Shown here piece by piece: positions 53,106 to 63,778 of a stretch of 64,000 nucleotides of DNA. Position 1 is the first letter of the stretch. The number at the start of each line of letters is the position of its first letter. The DNA comes from Yponomeuta sedellus (Eukaryota > Arthropoda > Insecta > Lepidoptera > Yponomeutidae): positions 1,302,001 to 1,366,000 of the forward strand of contig OW203749.1 of NCBI GenBank assembly GCA_934045075.1, read 5' to 3'. The position numbers were made by a program, and so were the translations under genes. The notes below the pieces were generated by a model that was given only the letters and a program-made list of their open reading frames with translations, made no database searches and was not told where the DNA came from.

Positions 53106-53364
53106 CAGTCTATTTATTCTTACTTGTCCAATTTAGTAAACAAGGTTCTAACCTTAAAATTGAGATGACATGCCTAAACTAGACATTTTCTCGCAAATTC
53201 ATGAACTATCATGTGAACTATGTTTATAAAATTGGCAGCGTGTTATCTAAAAGAGTGTTCCAGGTTACTTCATTTATGGAAATATGGCAGTTTTCGACTA
53301 AAAAGTCACAGTTTAAGGGTAGAATCTTGTTTACTAAATTGGACAAGTAAGAATAAATAGACTG
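53106..53364. mobile_element. CAGTC MITE, intact, 259 bp
   Basis: TIRs of about 48 bp start CAGTCTATTTATTCTTACTT; TA lies at 53104-53105 and 53365-53366. It is the best preserved copy of this family here (others at 31913 and 35136). Confidence 0.82.
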
Positions 53365-53734
53365 TACGTCCCTGTAATACGCCACTTTTTGAGCAACTGC
53401 ATTAAAAATGTTTTTTTTAAGATTTGATCCTTAGAAAAAGAAACGAAAGAGGCCTTCCGCGATCAAACAGCGGCGGTGTAATCGAAGCCACTACCTCTGG
53501 TGTGGTAATCAGACGGTATAGGACCGCTCATACGAGTCAATTATCTTACGATAGGCGTGACGACAGTGTCAAAGATTTAACGATATTAAGGGCAAGTACA
53601 TATTACAAGGATTTAAAACACTGATTTAGTTTTCTAAAAAAAAGATCTTACCAATGTTTTGAATAAAACAAAAGATTATAATACTGCTTACAGCCATTTT
53701 AACTGAAACAGAGTAACTAGATTACAAAATTCTT

Positions 53735-53815
53735 TATTGGACAATAAGCATATTTGTACAAAGGCGGGCTTAATACTAAATATTTTCTTCCAGCTAACCT
53801 TTGGTTATGTGGATA
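53735..53815 (-). mobile_element. LINE 3' tail fragment
   Basis: TTCTTTATTGGACAATAAGC then GGCGGGCTTAATACTAAATA on the plus strand. It matches 62745-62840. Confidence 0.45.
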
Positions 53816-53971
53816 GTAGTGCGGGTAGTGCCCGTAGAAGAGTTATTATAATTAATTATTTTAATATAATAAAATCGCATCGTATAAGTTAAAAAATTGT
53901 AATAGTAATGGCGTTAACCTTCGTTAAACTTTAGTTCATTAAAGAAATATAGATTTTTTTGAAAATAATAA

Positions 53972-54238
53972 ATGGTTCCCCACATTATGGAAGAGGATTT
54001 AAAAGTTATTCGTGATCTGATGACTAACTTGCACTGTAAGTTTGGGCCTGTTCGCTCAGGATGCCACGTTCGAGAAATGCCCAATCTCTGTGCAAAACTG
54101 TCAATTTCTCTGTCGAACCCGACATGTCTCGACGCTAACATGGCGACCGCTACCGAGATGGATTCGACTGACACTTGGCTACATGGCGGCATTGCCGAGA
54201 TGATTTCGGCCGAGATAGACGCTTATTTTGACATATGA
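53972..54238 (+). CDS. Small open frame, unidentified
   Basis: ATG with a fair context (AATAAATGGTT) opens 88 codons, MVPHIMEEDLKVIRDLMTNL to EMISAEIDAYFDI, ending at TGA. It is acidic, with no signal peptide or membrane segment. The opposite strand is open as well, which weakens the case. SINE-A landed just after the stop; its target duplication (ATATGAAAC) includes the stop codon. I do not recognise it. Confidence 0.2.
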   Translation: MVPHIMEEDLKVIRDLMTNLHCKFGPVRSGCHVREMPNLCAKLSISLSNPTCLDANMATATEMDSTDTWLHGGIAEMISAEIDAYFDI

Positions 54239-54241
54239 AAC

Positions 54242-54465
54242 CGATTTTAAGAACCTATTTAGAGGCTAAAATTTCACCCATGCCGGGATTCGAACCACTG
54301 ATTCACTGATGTCTGTGAGTCGCCCATTGGCTCAATTGGTAGAGCGCTGGCACGGATAGCCAGAGGTTGCGGGTTCGAATCCCGGCATGGGTGAAATTTT
54401 TAGCCTCTAAATAGGTTTTTAAATTTGTCCTTAGCACGGGTTAGTGCATTAAAAATAAAAAAATA
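54242..54465 (+). mobile_element. SINE-A with inverted 5' segment
   Basis: The target duplication is ATATGAAAC (54233-54241 and 54466-54474). The inverted GAACCTATTTAGAGGC segment to CGGGATTCGAACC switches to the forward strand near the head end (GATTCACTGATG), then tRNA body and tail. Confidence 0.87.
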
Positions 54466-54527
54466 ATATGAAACAGAGACATGAGAGTACCAGTACTCTG
54501 CAGCAATTGCAGACATCTACAACTGCA

Positions 54528-54948
54528 GGTTTGCTAAAGTCATTCGAATAGTAGCGTGGTGTTTGGGTCATCTATCTCCCTCCAAAATGGTTGAGACTGA
54601 TGATGGCTGACCTCTGCGTTATGCTCGTGAACGATTGCTGTTATGCTCGTGTGTCTGGCCGCAGCACTCATGACTAATGCTTTGGCATTTAGGGTTGTTA
54701 ATGGCAATCATGAAATCTTATTCGGTTTACGTATGGCAACTGATGTATTTGGTTTAGGATGATTTCAGAAAATTGATGATGAATTTGAGATGGTCAGAGT
54801 GGAGTTTTTTTTTCCGCTGGCTTTTTTTCCACTACAATACGGCCCGAAGGCAGCAGGTTACATTGTACATTGACATTCAGCAAACGGAATTTAAATTCTT
54901 TACGTTGAAATAAATTAATTTGAATTTTGAATTGAATTTGACTCACGG
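54528..54948 (+). mobile_element. LINE 3' UTR copy
   Basis: CATTCGAATAGTAGCGTGGT, CTCCCTCCAAAATGGTTGAG, GGCCGCAGCACTCATGACTA, ATTTAAATTCTTTACGTTGA and an ATTTGAATTTTGAATTGAAT end. It is the complete 3' UTR of the family at 7067-9545, without coding sequence. Confidence 0.75.
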
Positions 54949-54996
54949 AGGTGAAGACAAGGCCTCGAGCGCAAATATTTGACAGGAAAAATAATA

Positions 54997-55753
54997 GGGG
55001 TTAAAGTATGAAATTGCCGTTTTATTGCAATAGGTTCTTTGAATTGACATAGAATCTTCATGGTTTGAGGTTTTCGAATGAAACTTTTTTCATATGGTTT
55101 CTATGATGTTCTTTTTTTAAAAAATGTGAAACATTTGAATATCGACTTTCAATTGTTTTTGTTATTCAATTTAGACAAGAAAGATGGATACGCGTTTCTG
55201 CAGATCAGTCCAGTCATGAGGCACCCATTTTTCGTATTTTTTTATTTTATTGATTTGACGTAAGTGAGTCAATATTGTGGGTAAGGTAACGTTAAACCAT
55301 GCCGCTAATTCCTGGGTAGTTTGACTAGGATCGGCTTTCACTATCTCTCTTAATCCATCGTTATTCACCTGTGTGGGCGGTCTTCCTCGTGGCTCGTTCT
55401 TTAAGTCGAAATTTCCATCACGAAAGCGTTTAAACCAAAATCGCACGGTGCGTTCATTAGTAGACCCCTCTCCAAACGCAGCATTGATATTGCGGGCTGT
55501 TTCTGCCGCGTTAGTTCCGCGTCGGAACTCGTATTCAAAAATCACTCGAATTTTCGCAGTATCCATCTTTCTTGTCTAAATTGAACAACAAAAACAATTG
55601 AAAGTCGATATTCAAATGTTTCACATTTTTTTAAAAAATAACATCATAGAAACCATTTGAAAAAAGTTTCATTCGAAAACCTCAAACCATGAAGATTCTA
55701 TGTCAATTCAAAGAACCTATTGCAATAAAACGGCAATTTCATACTTTAACCCC
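54997..55753 (-). mobile_element. Palindromic mariner derivative, 757 bp
   Basis: TA lies at 54995-54996 and 55754-55755. The inverted arms of about 195 bp (54997-55191 and 55559-55753) start GGGGTTAAAGTATGAAATTG and include the 5' UTR and the ATGGATAC start of the transposase on both sides. The usual 3' end has been replaced by an inverted copy of the 5' end. Confidence 0.88.
55171..55566 (-). pseudogene. Truncated mariner transposase (DNA-binding half)
   Basis: From the minus-strand ATG at 55566 the frame encodes two helix-turn-helix domains: MDTAKIRVIFEYEFRRGTNA, TVRFWFKRFRDGNFDLKNEP with RGRPPTQVN, then the second HTH to HLRQINKIKKYEKWVPHDW, the mariner WVPHEL-type linker. The catalytic DD34D half is missing; after about 120 residues the frame runs into the duplicated 5' arm and stops at 55171. 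Confidence 0.85.
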
Positions 55754-55819
55754 TAATATTAACTTTAGATAATTGGTAGTCTGCAAAGCAATAGCACTAC
55801 AATGTCTTCCCAAGGCACA

Positions 55820-55992
55820 GTAAGACGTTGGTGCCGACTGTCATGTACCTAATGGCAGTCGTTAAGCCTTGTCAGAGGCTTTTGATAACTTCTGACTGTA
55901 AGGCCCGCCACTGTCTTACAATCCTCCACCAACCCGGACTTGGCCCCGTGGTGTAGTACGGCCTAACCTTTCTGGAGCAGTGGGGACATGTA
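55820..55992 (-). repeat. Repeat F fragment
   Basis: In reverse: TGTCCCCACTGCTCCAGAAA, TTGTAAGACAGTGGCGGGCC and CTGACAAGGCTTAACGACTG. It is truncated. Confidence 0.6.
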
Positions 55993-56042
55993 AAGGTTTG
56001 ATGTCGTCATCATTTATTTATCTATTTAATGAAATGTAGGTA

Positions 56043-56226
56043 CAGTCTGTTAGTTTTTATAATATACTTCGGGCTCTAGAGAAGGCTTCGGTTTTTGCCG
56101 AAAGCACACGAGCGTAATACTACTTCCTGCTCTGTAAGTGTCATATGAGTTCGGATATTTCTATTACACGAATATATCCGATTCTATCCGATATTAGCCG
56201 AGGTATTGTATTCTAAAAGCTAACAG
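56043..56226. mobile_element. MITE-T, compact copy
   Basis: The left end is GTCTGTTAGTTTTTATAATA and the right end TTCTAAAAGCTAACAGAC. The centre holds GCACACGAGCGTAATACTAC, one AAGTGTCATATGAGTTCGGA unit and ATTACACGAATATATCCGAT. It is the reference form for the expanded copies at 21857, 20142 and 57750. Confidence 0.8.
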
Positions 56227-56517
56227 ACTGACTCTACTCCTCAAGACCAATGTTAAACGCCATACGATAAATAATTTGCCTCGTTCCAGTTATTCCTCCT
56301 TCCATATTATTATTCCTATCATCACACTCTGTTATCAATTCGGTTGCGATACACCGCTGACCTCATCAACGTCCGTGATGCATTAAAATGGACAGCTTTT
56401 ATTATTTAACGTTTTCACCAGATTACGGCGGGGCCCAAAGGGAGGTTAATGTGTTTGGCTCGTATGTATGTTAAGTATGTCCCATTCTTTGTTCCCTCAG
56501 AACTCCCTAACCAATGG

Positions 56518-56772
56518 TCTTCATCAGGCTATATTAGTCCATTGCTGGACATAGCCCTCCCCTAATAAACGCCATAGCCCAAGGTTGTGCCATCATTGGG
56601 GGGTAATGCCCATAATCCCCACGCTCGGTATGCGGGTTTGGGATCGCAGTTTGGTGGAATTGTACTGCAGGGGGCGCTGCTGCCCACCCCCCGGTTTGTG
56701 TCCCTCAGTCGCCTTTTACGACACCCGCGGGAAAAATTTGAATTGGTGCTATTCTCTAGGCCGACACCACAC
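56518..56772 (-). repeat. Repeat E copy
   Basis: Minus strand: from GGTGTCGGCCTAGAGAATAG through GGGGGGTGGGCAGCAGCGCC to TCCAGCAATGGACTAATATA. It is near full length. Confidence 0.65.
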
Positions 56773-57289
56773 AGCAACCTAACCAATTGTCAGATTTTCA
56801 CAAATAAGATACGAATCGATTCGTCGTGACTCCGCGAGCCTTATAGGCTGTATAAATCCGACCAAGGACCAAAAAAAAGAATATTATATTATAATAATGG
56901 ATGCATTCTAAAATTAAATAATTCCATTTATTATGAATGTTTCGAAATGTTAATCTCAATAAAATTGTATATCCTTCGTTGTATATGGTCTAAACTACTG
57001 TAGGTATTAAAAATACACACTTTTTACAAAATTTCGTCAAAATGTAGGTATGGTTATACCACAGCTCGGTGCCTCGTGGACTGGGGGCCCACACACCAGG
57101 CTACCACCTTATAGATACGCCACTGAGTATATGTATGTATGTATGTGTGCTGCTCGTTTCCACTTCCAGTTGCAGCTACATTGAATTTTAACTAAGTAAA
57201 TCGCTCGTAGTCCCGGCTGCCTGAGTGATCTTAAACGATCACAAAGGTAAGCAACACAGTGCGCGTTCAATACATCGATGGGTAAACCG

Positions 57290-57410
57290 TTTATGACTAA
57301 CGCTAGTGGCATTTTGCCGAGCGGTTCCGAGCTTCCCAAGGCACGTTAAGCAGTTGGTGTTGGTGCCAAGCCGTCGATAGATAGGAGTCGTTAAGCCAAG
57401 TCAGAGGTAC
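57290..57410 (-). repeat. Repeat F fragment
   Basis: GACTAACGCTAGTGGCATTT TGCCGAGCG and CCCAAGGCACGTTAAGCAGT in reverse; diverged. Confidence 0.5.
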
Positions 57411-57424
57411 TTTGGCCATTAGTT

Positions 57425-57570
57425 GGCCCATTAGCTCAGTTGGAAAGAGCGCTAGCACGGATAGCCAGAGGTCGCGGGATCGAATCCCGGCATGGGTGGA
57501 ATTTTTAGCCTCAAATAGGTTTTTTAAAGTTGTCCTTAGCACGGGTTAGTGCATTAAAAATAGTATGACA
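57425..57570 (+). mobile_element. SINE-A, forward truncated copy
   Basis: GGCCCATTAGCTCAGTTGGA (box A) to GGGATCGAATCCCGGC (B box), tail GTTAGTGCATTAAAAATAGT. There is no inverted segment and no target duplication is visible. Confidence 0.75.
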
Positions 57571-57749
57571 ATATTCCAACCCTCTCAAATAAAAGTATAA
57601 GGCAAGTTCCCCATTATCTTCCATATGAGCTGGCAAAATAATAATATTAGGCTAGTCACAGACCAGTACGTGTGTTTACAGAATGGATTGTGAAACGGAA
57701 ACGTTTGCTTCGTCGCTGTTGGTACCCGAGTTGACACAACGTTATAGTC

Positions 57750-58385
57750 GGTTAGCTTTTTGAATATACCTCGAGCTCTAGAGTAGGCTTCGGTTTTCGC
57801 GGAAAGCACACGAGTTGAATACTACTTCCTGCTCTGTATAAAACTTTTTTTCTTCACTATTTTGAAAAGTTATGTGAAATTAAGTGTCATGTTAGTTCGG
57901 ATATTTCTATTACACGAATATATCTGATTCTATTCGATAGTCCGAAGCGCTCGTGGCCTATGCGAACCGAGTGATTGGAATCAATCACTTGAGTGAAGCA
58001 ACACCAGGCGCGGTCAGGTGCAGGATGCGTGACCGTCCCGTGACTACCGCTAGTGGCATTTTTCCGAGCGCTTCCGTGCTTCGCAAGGCACGTTAACGTT
58101 GGTGACGGCTGTAATGTAATGGCAGTCGTTAAGCCATGTCGGAGGCCTTATGGGCGGTTTGATAACTTCTGACAGTACCTAAGGCCCGCCACTGTCTTAC
58201 AATCCTCCACAAACCCGGACTTGACCACCGTGGTGGAGTATGGCCTAACCACAGATAACATAAGCCTAACCTTCCTGCGATGCAGGAAGAGACCCATGCC
58301 CCAGCAGTGGGGACATAATATATACAAGGGTTGATAACGTAACGTATCCGATAGTAGCCGAGGTATATTCTAAAAGCTAACAAAC
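57750..58385. mobile_element. MITE-T split by repeat F
   Basis: Left end GGTTAGCTTTTTGAATATAC, one AAGTGTCATGTTAGTTCGGA unit, then at about 57945 a minus-strand repeat F (to 58335), after which TATCCGATAGTAGCCGAGGT and TTCTAAAAGCTAACAAAC close it. CGATAG is present at both junctions and may be the target duplication. Confidence 0.72.
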
Positions 58386-58504
58386 TATATTCTTGTTGGT
58401 TGTCCAGGGGCTCACATTGTTTAACTTCTCTACTCTGTGCTGTTCAATCCTACCACTCCTGTTTACCTTAAACAACGCTGTTTCTGCATGATTCTCACTG
58501 TCGC

Positions 58505-58690
58505 ACGTTGCGATCAGCGCAAAATCTGTTGCTGAAAACACCTACTAGTCACTCGACAAAGTTCTTCAGTAACTCCCTTTCATCCACAGTCGTCCGACTG
58601 TGGAATGCACTGCCACTATTAATAAGACAGTCTCCTTCATCTGCGATATTTAAGTGTAGAGTGAAGGAATACTGCCTTTTAATAAATTAA
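58505..58690 (+). mobile_element. LINE C-terminal fragment
   Basis: The plus frame ends SSTVVRLWNALPLLIRQSPS SAIFKCRVKEYCL, a C-terminal motif common to CR1-like LINE proteins. The rest of the RT is absent. Confidence 0.6.
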
Positions 58691-58899
58691 ATAATGCAGT
58701 CACTTAAATATTACGTAGGCATATAATATTATTTCCTCTTCCCATATGATTTATTTATTAGTATGTATGTGTGTGTATTTTCTTCATTATTTATGTATGG
58801 TTTAAGTACGTTTGCATTCCTTATTTTAATATTTCAAAATTGCACCGACTACCCGTCTCTAATTTCTTTATTGTATTGAATTTATTTACTTTGAATAAC

Positions 58900-59395
58900 A
58901 GGATACGCAATAGTCTGATTAGAGAACGTTGTGGACTGAAAGAGGATGTAGTGACTAGAATTGAGAAAGGAATGTTGCGTTGGTTTGGATATGTGGAGAG
59001 GCTGAAGGAATAAAGATTGACGAAACATTTATTGAACATAATGTTCATTACAATATAACCCAAATTTGTACGCCAAAGGCAAAACATAGAGAAACTTTCA
59101 TACTTATCATAACATCTTGTATAATTTACCTATGTTTACAAATAAAGAAATTGATTGATTGATAAACAAATATAATTGCGAATGTGAGTTAAAGGGATGG
59201 TAAAGGACGTCCCAGGCGGACATACATCGACCAAATATGGGATGTATTAGCAAAGGGCAAGATAAAAAGTACCCGGAAGCGACGTGCGTGCACGCAACGA
59301 CTAATGAACGTTGATGAAGCGAACGTGATCTGTCAGGATCGTGGCAAGTGGCAGTCCCTGTTCTTTGCCTACCCCTCTGGGATACAGGCGTGAGG
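58900..59395 (+). mobile_element. RTE-like RT C-terminal fragment, interrupted
   Basis: IRERCGLKEDVVTRIEKGML RWFGYVERL is followed, after an insertion at about 59033-59175 (another LINE tail ending AATAAAGAAATTGATTGATT), by GRPRRTYIDQIWDVLAKGK, DRGKWQSLFFAYPSGIQA and a stop. A piece of the same end lies reversed at 61068-61130. Confidence 0.65.
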
Positions 59396-60042
59396 TTATG
59401 TATGTATTGAATGTAGTTTCATGAATCGCGGCTCTGCTATTTGTAAAATAACACAGGTGGGCTAGATCAATACAAATGGTTCACTGGGCGTAAGCGCGTA
59501 GGTCAGTGACATCAATATGGCCGCACGGCTTCCCCACCCCCACAGTTCACACTGGGCGCGTTATGAATAAACTTTATTTCCTCTCATTATGTGACCCAGC
59601 GATGATTGACTACTAAATTAGAAGATGGTCCGTCGTATGGACCTCGCCGGGCCATGCTACGCCGTTCGCGAAATGTCCAACGTACTTTAAGATTTACGCG
59701 CCTTTACGGTGTTATTTCTAAAACTAAATAAAGCGCCATTTGTGGGCGTGTGGTTATTGGCGCGAGCCAAAAAGGGCTGCAAGCCCGAATGAATCTCGTA
59801 GAGGAAAAAAACGTCGCTAACATAAAAGCAGTTACAGTCATATGCTCGCTTAATGCTTTAGGAGTCAGCGAGATAGATATAGTGATGATATTGATATCGA
59901 CAATATGTACTCATTCAATGCTATGAAGTTGCAATACAATAGGTGTTGTAACTTCATAGCAAATGTAATGTTTATCATAATTACAAGTGTAATAGCTTAA
60001 AGTAGGTGTGTGTAGCTGGAAACTGTAACAATATTATTGTCT

Positions 60043-60448
60043 TATACTATTTTTATTTTTAATGCACTAACCCGTGCTAAGGACAAATTTAAAAACCTAT
60101 TTAGAGGCTAAAAATGTCACCCATGCCGGGATTAGTGCATTAAAAATAAAAATAGTATAATCATGTGCGTACAGTGATATCATTCCGATGTAAAATCTAA
60201 CTGCAAAGTAGGTAGTCGGAGCTGTAAGTGATGCAATTTGCTTAAGCCAGATGTCGCTGCCTGTACGTAATACCATTGAATTTCAAATTCAATGGTAATA
60301 CAGAGAATAGTGTAAAGAGGTTCGAAATTTCACTGATGCCGGTGAGTCGTCCATTGGCTCAATTGGTAGAGCGCTGGCACGGATAGCCAGAGGTTGCGGG
60401 TTCGAATCCCGGCATGGGTGAAATTTTTAGCCTCTAAATAGGTTTTTA
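60043..60448 (-). mobile_element. SINE-A foldback/dimer with mini-palindrome
   Basis: The target duplication is AATATTATTGTCT (60030-60042 and 60449-60461). In plus orientation: inverted tail and B-box part to CCGGGAT, forward tail from TAGTGCATTAAAAATAAAAA, the ATAATCATGTGCG junction, head, tRNA body, ending AGGTTTTTA. The head carries a 23-nt palindrome at 60273-60295. Confidence 0.88.
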
Positions 60449-60552
60449 AATATTATTGTCTGATCAACACAGTCGATACACTAGACGTCAGCACTGGAAT
60501 ACCTATAAAGTTTTTGGCGTTTTAAATTATTTTCGAAAACGAAAGAATATCC

Positions 60553-60730
60553 GTGAAAAACCCATTTAGAGGCTAAAAATTCCACCCATGCCGGGATTCG
60601 AACCCGCGACCTCTGGCTATCCGTGCCAGCGCTCTTTCCAACTGAGCTAATGGGCGACTCATGCGTGGAATTTTTAAAAAACCTATTTAGAGGCCAAAAA
60701 TTCCACCCATGCCGGGATTCGAACCCATAA
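60553..60730 (-). mobile_element. Two SINE-A partial copies
   Basis: Minus-strand copies at 60553-60665 and 60672-60730, each opening with ACCTATTTAGAGG or its one-base variant and the B-box complement GATTCGAACCC. The second stops inside the B box. Confidence 0.7.
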
Positions 60731-61404
60731 GTAACAGCCTATGTACAGGAGCTCAGGAAGGCTGTATCTCAGCAATATAAATATCTAATATTCAGGGCTG
60801 ATTTTTCAATCCTCGGATATAACTTATTCGTCGAATATCGCATTAATATCGAATATCGCATTATACAACCATTTCAAAAGGTGTTGTAATTGACTTTCTT
60901 TTGTTATTTCACGGTGACATTTTTATATTACTGTGTAATACTTTATTAGACGGATAAGTTTTATCCGAAGAGTGTAAAATCTACCCTGATTAGATATTTA
61001 TAATGCTGAGATACGGTCTTTCTAAGCTCTTATATCACATCAATTAGCCCCTAAATAAGTAACATAACATAACCTCACGCCTTTATCCCAGAAGGGTAGG
61101 CAGAGACCAGGGACTGTCATTTGCCACGTAGTAGATATTTTACTGATTTTCAGCTACAGCCATATTGTATACTAGGGTGCTTCAAAAAACAAAAGTTTGG
61201 AAATGGTACATTCGGGAGAACGTAGTATCGAATCCCGGCGTGTATAAACGGCGTTGTTTTCTAGGTTACGTATATTCTCAGAGCGTATATTTGTACAGTT
61301 AAAGTGGAATTGAAATTCGCTTACCGTGAAGGAAAACACCTTAGAAAACCTGAGTGTCTGAGGTGGTCACATCAGACATCAATAATATAATATAGGTACC
61401 GTAC

Positions 61405-61735
61405 CTATAATATAAAACTTTCTGAGCCTCGCGGTGTTATCCGCGGCTTATCGATTTTCCCACGGGAATAAGATATTTTCCCACTGTAAAACGTAGTCTA
61501 CGGTGTCAGCTAACTCCATATCAAATGTTATTAAACTTGCTCCAGCCGTTTAGGCGTGAAGAAGTAACAAACATACACACTCACTCACAAACGGTCGCCT
61601 TTATAATATTAGTGTGAATTGCGATTTGATTAGTGTGAAATTATAAAAATCGTTCCAGCCGTTTAGGCGTGAAGAAGTAACAAATATACACACTCACTCA
61701 CAAACGGTCGCCTTTATAATATTAGTGAGATGTGG
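61405..61735 (-). mobile_element. Helitron-like 5' segment
   Basis: CGCGGTGTTATCCGCGGCTT ATCGATTTTCCC and CCAGCCGTTTAGGCGTGAAG AAGTAACAAA, the latter repeated in tandem (61550-61620 and 61650-61730), with the end TTTATAATATTAGTG. It matches 49205-49772 in reverse. Confidence 0.5.
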
Positions 61736-61943
61736 TTATTACAGATAATTGTATCACAGTGTAAAAGACTTCTCACTTCATGATTTCATTTCGGGGCGCC
61801 ACCAATGGAAAAAAAATCATAACTTGTTTTATAATAGGTACGTTTTTATCTAAAAGTGAACATGAGAACTCTTAATAACTGCGACAGCTGTTTTTACAAA
61901 TTATGTTTTTTTATTGGTAGCGCTTGTTACCATTTAATTTTAC

Positions 61944-62120
61944 TATTTTTATTTTTAATGCACTAACCCGTGCTAAGGAACAAATTTAAAAACCTATTTA
62001 GAGGTTAAAAATTTCACCTATGCCGGGATTCGAACCCGCAACCTCTGGCACGGATAGCCAGAGGTTGCGGGTTCGAATCCCGGCATGTGTGAAATTTTTA
62101 GCCTCTAAATAGGTTTTTAA
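61944..62120 (-). mobile_element. SINE-A foldback copy, long target duplication
   Basis: The target duplication is ACCATTTAATTTTAC (61929-61943 and 62121-62135). In plus orientation: inverted tail and body to CCTCTGGC, then forward from ACGGATAGCCAGAGG to AGGTTTTTAA. Arms of about 75 bp. Confidence 0.9.
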
Positions 62121-62744
62121 ACCATTTAATTTTACCAAACAGACTAACGGCCAGTTTCTGATCTGACAATTTCACTAAGCATATAGTTAACTGTAGTACT
62201 GTACCTTCGAATGAATCTCTCAAAAAAAACCGTGACAGAAAATCTACTCTGATACTATAACACAAATATTATAAAACTGGAAACAAAACTCTTATGACAA
62301 ACATTACGCATGGGCCAAATATAAAAGTTTTATTACGATACAGCCCTTCTATTACGTAACACTCCACTCTATCGAGTGAAGCATAGTCGACTCCTTAGTG
62401 TCAAAAAACGTACCTACATATGCATTTGACAGCCGGAGTAGGTAGCCTAAAAAAGTAAAAATCAACGTCTCTCGACTGTGGACACTTAAGTAATAATGCC
62501 CCTGGTCTTATATGGACACCGTGCTGTATTATAAAATAACTTTATAATAAAATAGCAATGTATGTGACTTTTTAATCATAATAACGATACACCTATACAA
62601 CCAGCTGGACCAAGAAGGTTGAGCCTCTACTTTAAGAAAAAAAGGTTTCAATGAACGAGTCCGCGGCGACGCAACACGCATGCGCAATCGATGTTCGCGC
62701 CTTGGCGCCAACATTTTACACTTAAAAAAAACTTTTCAATATTA

Positions 62745-63070
62745 TTATTATTATTAAATTCTTTATTGTACCTGTAAAGATTGTACAATTGGCGGGCTTA
62801 ATACTAAATAGTATTTTATTCTAGCCAACCAACAGGTGACGTGGAGAAGGTGGGTAAGAATATTGGTTCTGTTTAATATTATTTTATGTAATTAAAACTG
62901 TTTTTATACGGATCTATGCTCGTTTATTACATTTTTACAATTTTCCAACGTTTCGGCACTTTTTCAGGTGCCGTGGTCCCGGATGACTGAGGTGACAGGT
63001 GTCTTTTAGAAATCATTAACGGTTAGTTTACTACCCTCGGCAAAAATTACAAAGTTAATTATGAAGTTAC
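62745..63070 (-). mobile_element. LINE tail and GTGCCG-family element
   Basis: 62745-62840 is a LINE 3' tail (TTCTTTATTGTACCTGTAAA, GGCGGGCTTAATACTAAATA). 62893-63070 matches 28345-28560 in reverse (AAAACTGTTTTTATACGGAT to GAGGGTAGTAAAC in complement). Confidence 0.55.
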
Positions 63071-63274
63071 GTTCCAAAATAGACAAACCAATTATTTTTT
63101 ATATAAAGTCAACAATATTGATTATTAGTAATTGAAGTTAAAATTAAATTTATAAACTAATTACTTTATATGAACTTAAAGATACCGATTATTAATTGAA
63201 ATTAAATTGATTTTTTATTATTTATTCTACAGTCACACTTCTAGCAAGGGGGTCTCATGCACTTAAGCACTGGT

Positions 63275-63472
63275 TCCTCGCTGCCTGTACGTAATGCAGA
63301 GAATATTGTAAAGAGGTTCGAAATATCACTGTTGCCGGTGAGTCGCCCATTAGCTCAGTTGGAAAGGGCGCTGGCACGGATAGTCAGAGGTCGCGGGTTC
63401 GAATCCCGGCATGGGTGGAATGTTTAGCCTCTAAATAGGTTTTTGATATTGTCCTTAGCACGGGTTAGTGCA
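63275..63472 (+). mobile_element. SINE-A, forward copy with head
   Basis: CTGCCTGTACGTAATGCAGA, CGAAATATCACTGTTGCCGG, box A TAGCTCAGTTGG, B box GGTTCGAATCCCGGC, tail TTAGTGCATTATAAG. There is no inversion. Confidence 0.8.
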
Positions 63473-63778
63473 TTATAAGAAAAGAATATAATAAACTTGT
63501 TGGAATTGTAACAAAATGTCACCAGTAGTGCCACCTGTGTTGTAGCTGCTGTATTTTTTTTTTTAGTAAAAATCAGTCGTTGTCCAGCCACACACATTGT
63601 GTTTAATTTTGTGTCATTCAATTGTGTTTCACAGTTATGAGCAAATCAAATAAAATTATTGTAAGCTACATACATTTTCTGTGAGTTCATTTTATTGATA
63701 AGCAGTTGCTTTTATGTTAATTTTATTGTAAAATTACGTGGTGTTGGGTACAAATATTTTTTTCATTTTCATTATAGG

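Noticed and set aside
53914..54192. Minus-strand frame of 92 codons opposite 53972-54238
   Set aside because: One of two mirrored frames; no recognised domain and weaker start context than the plus frame.
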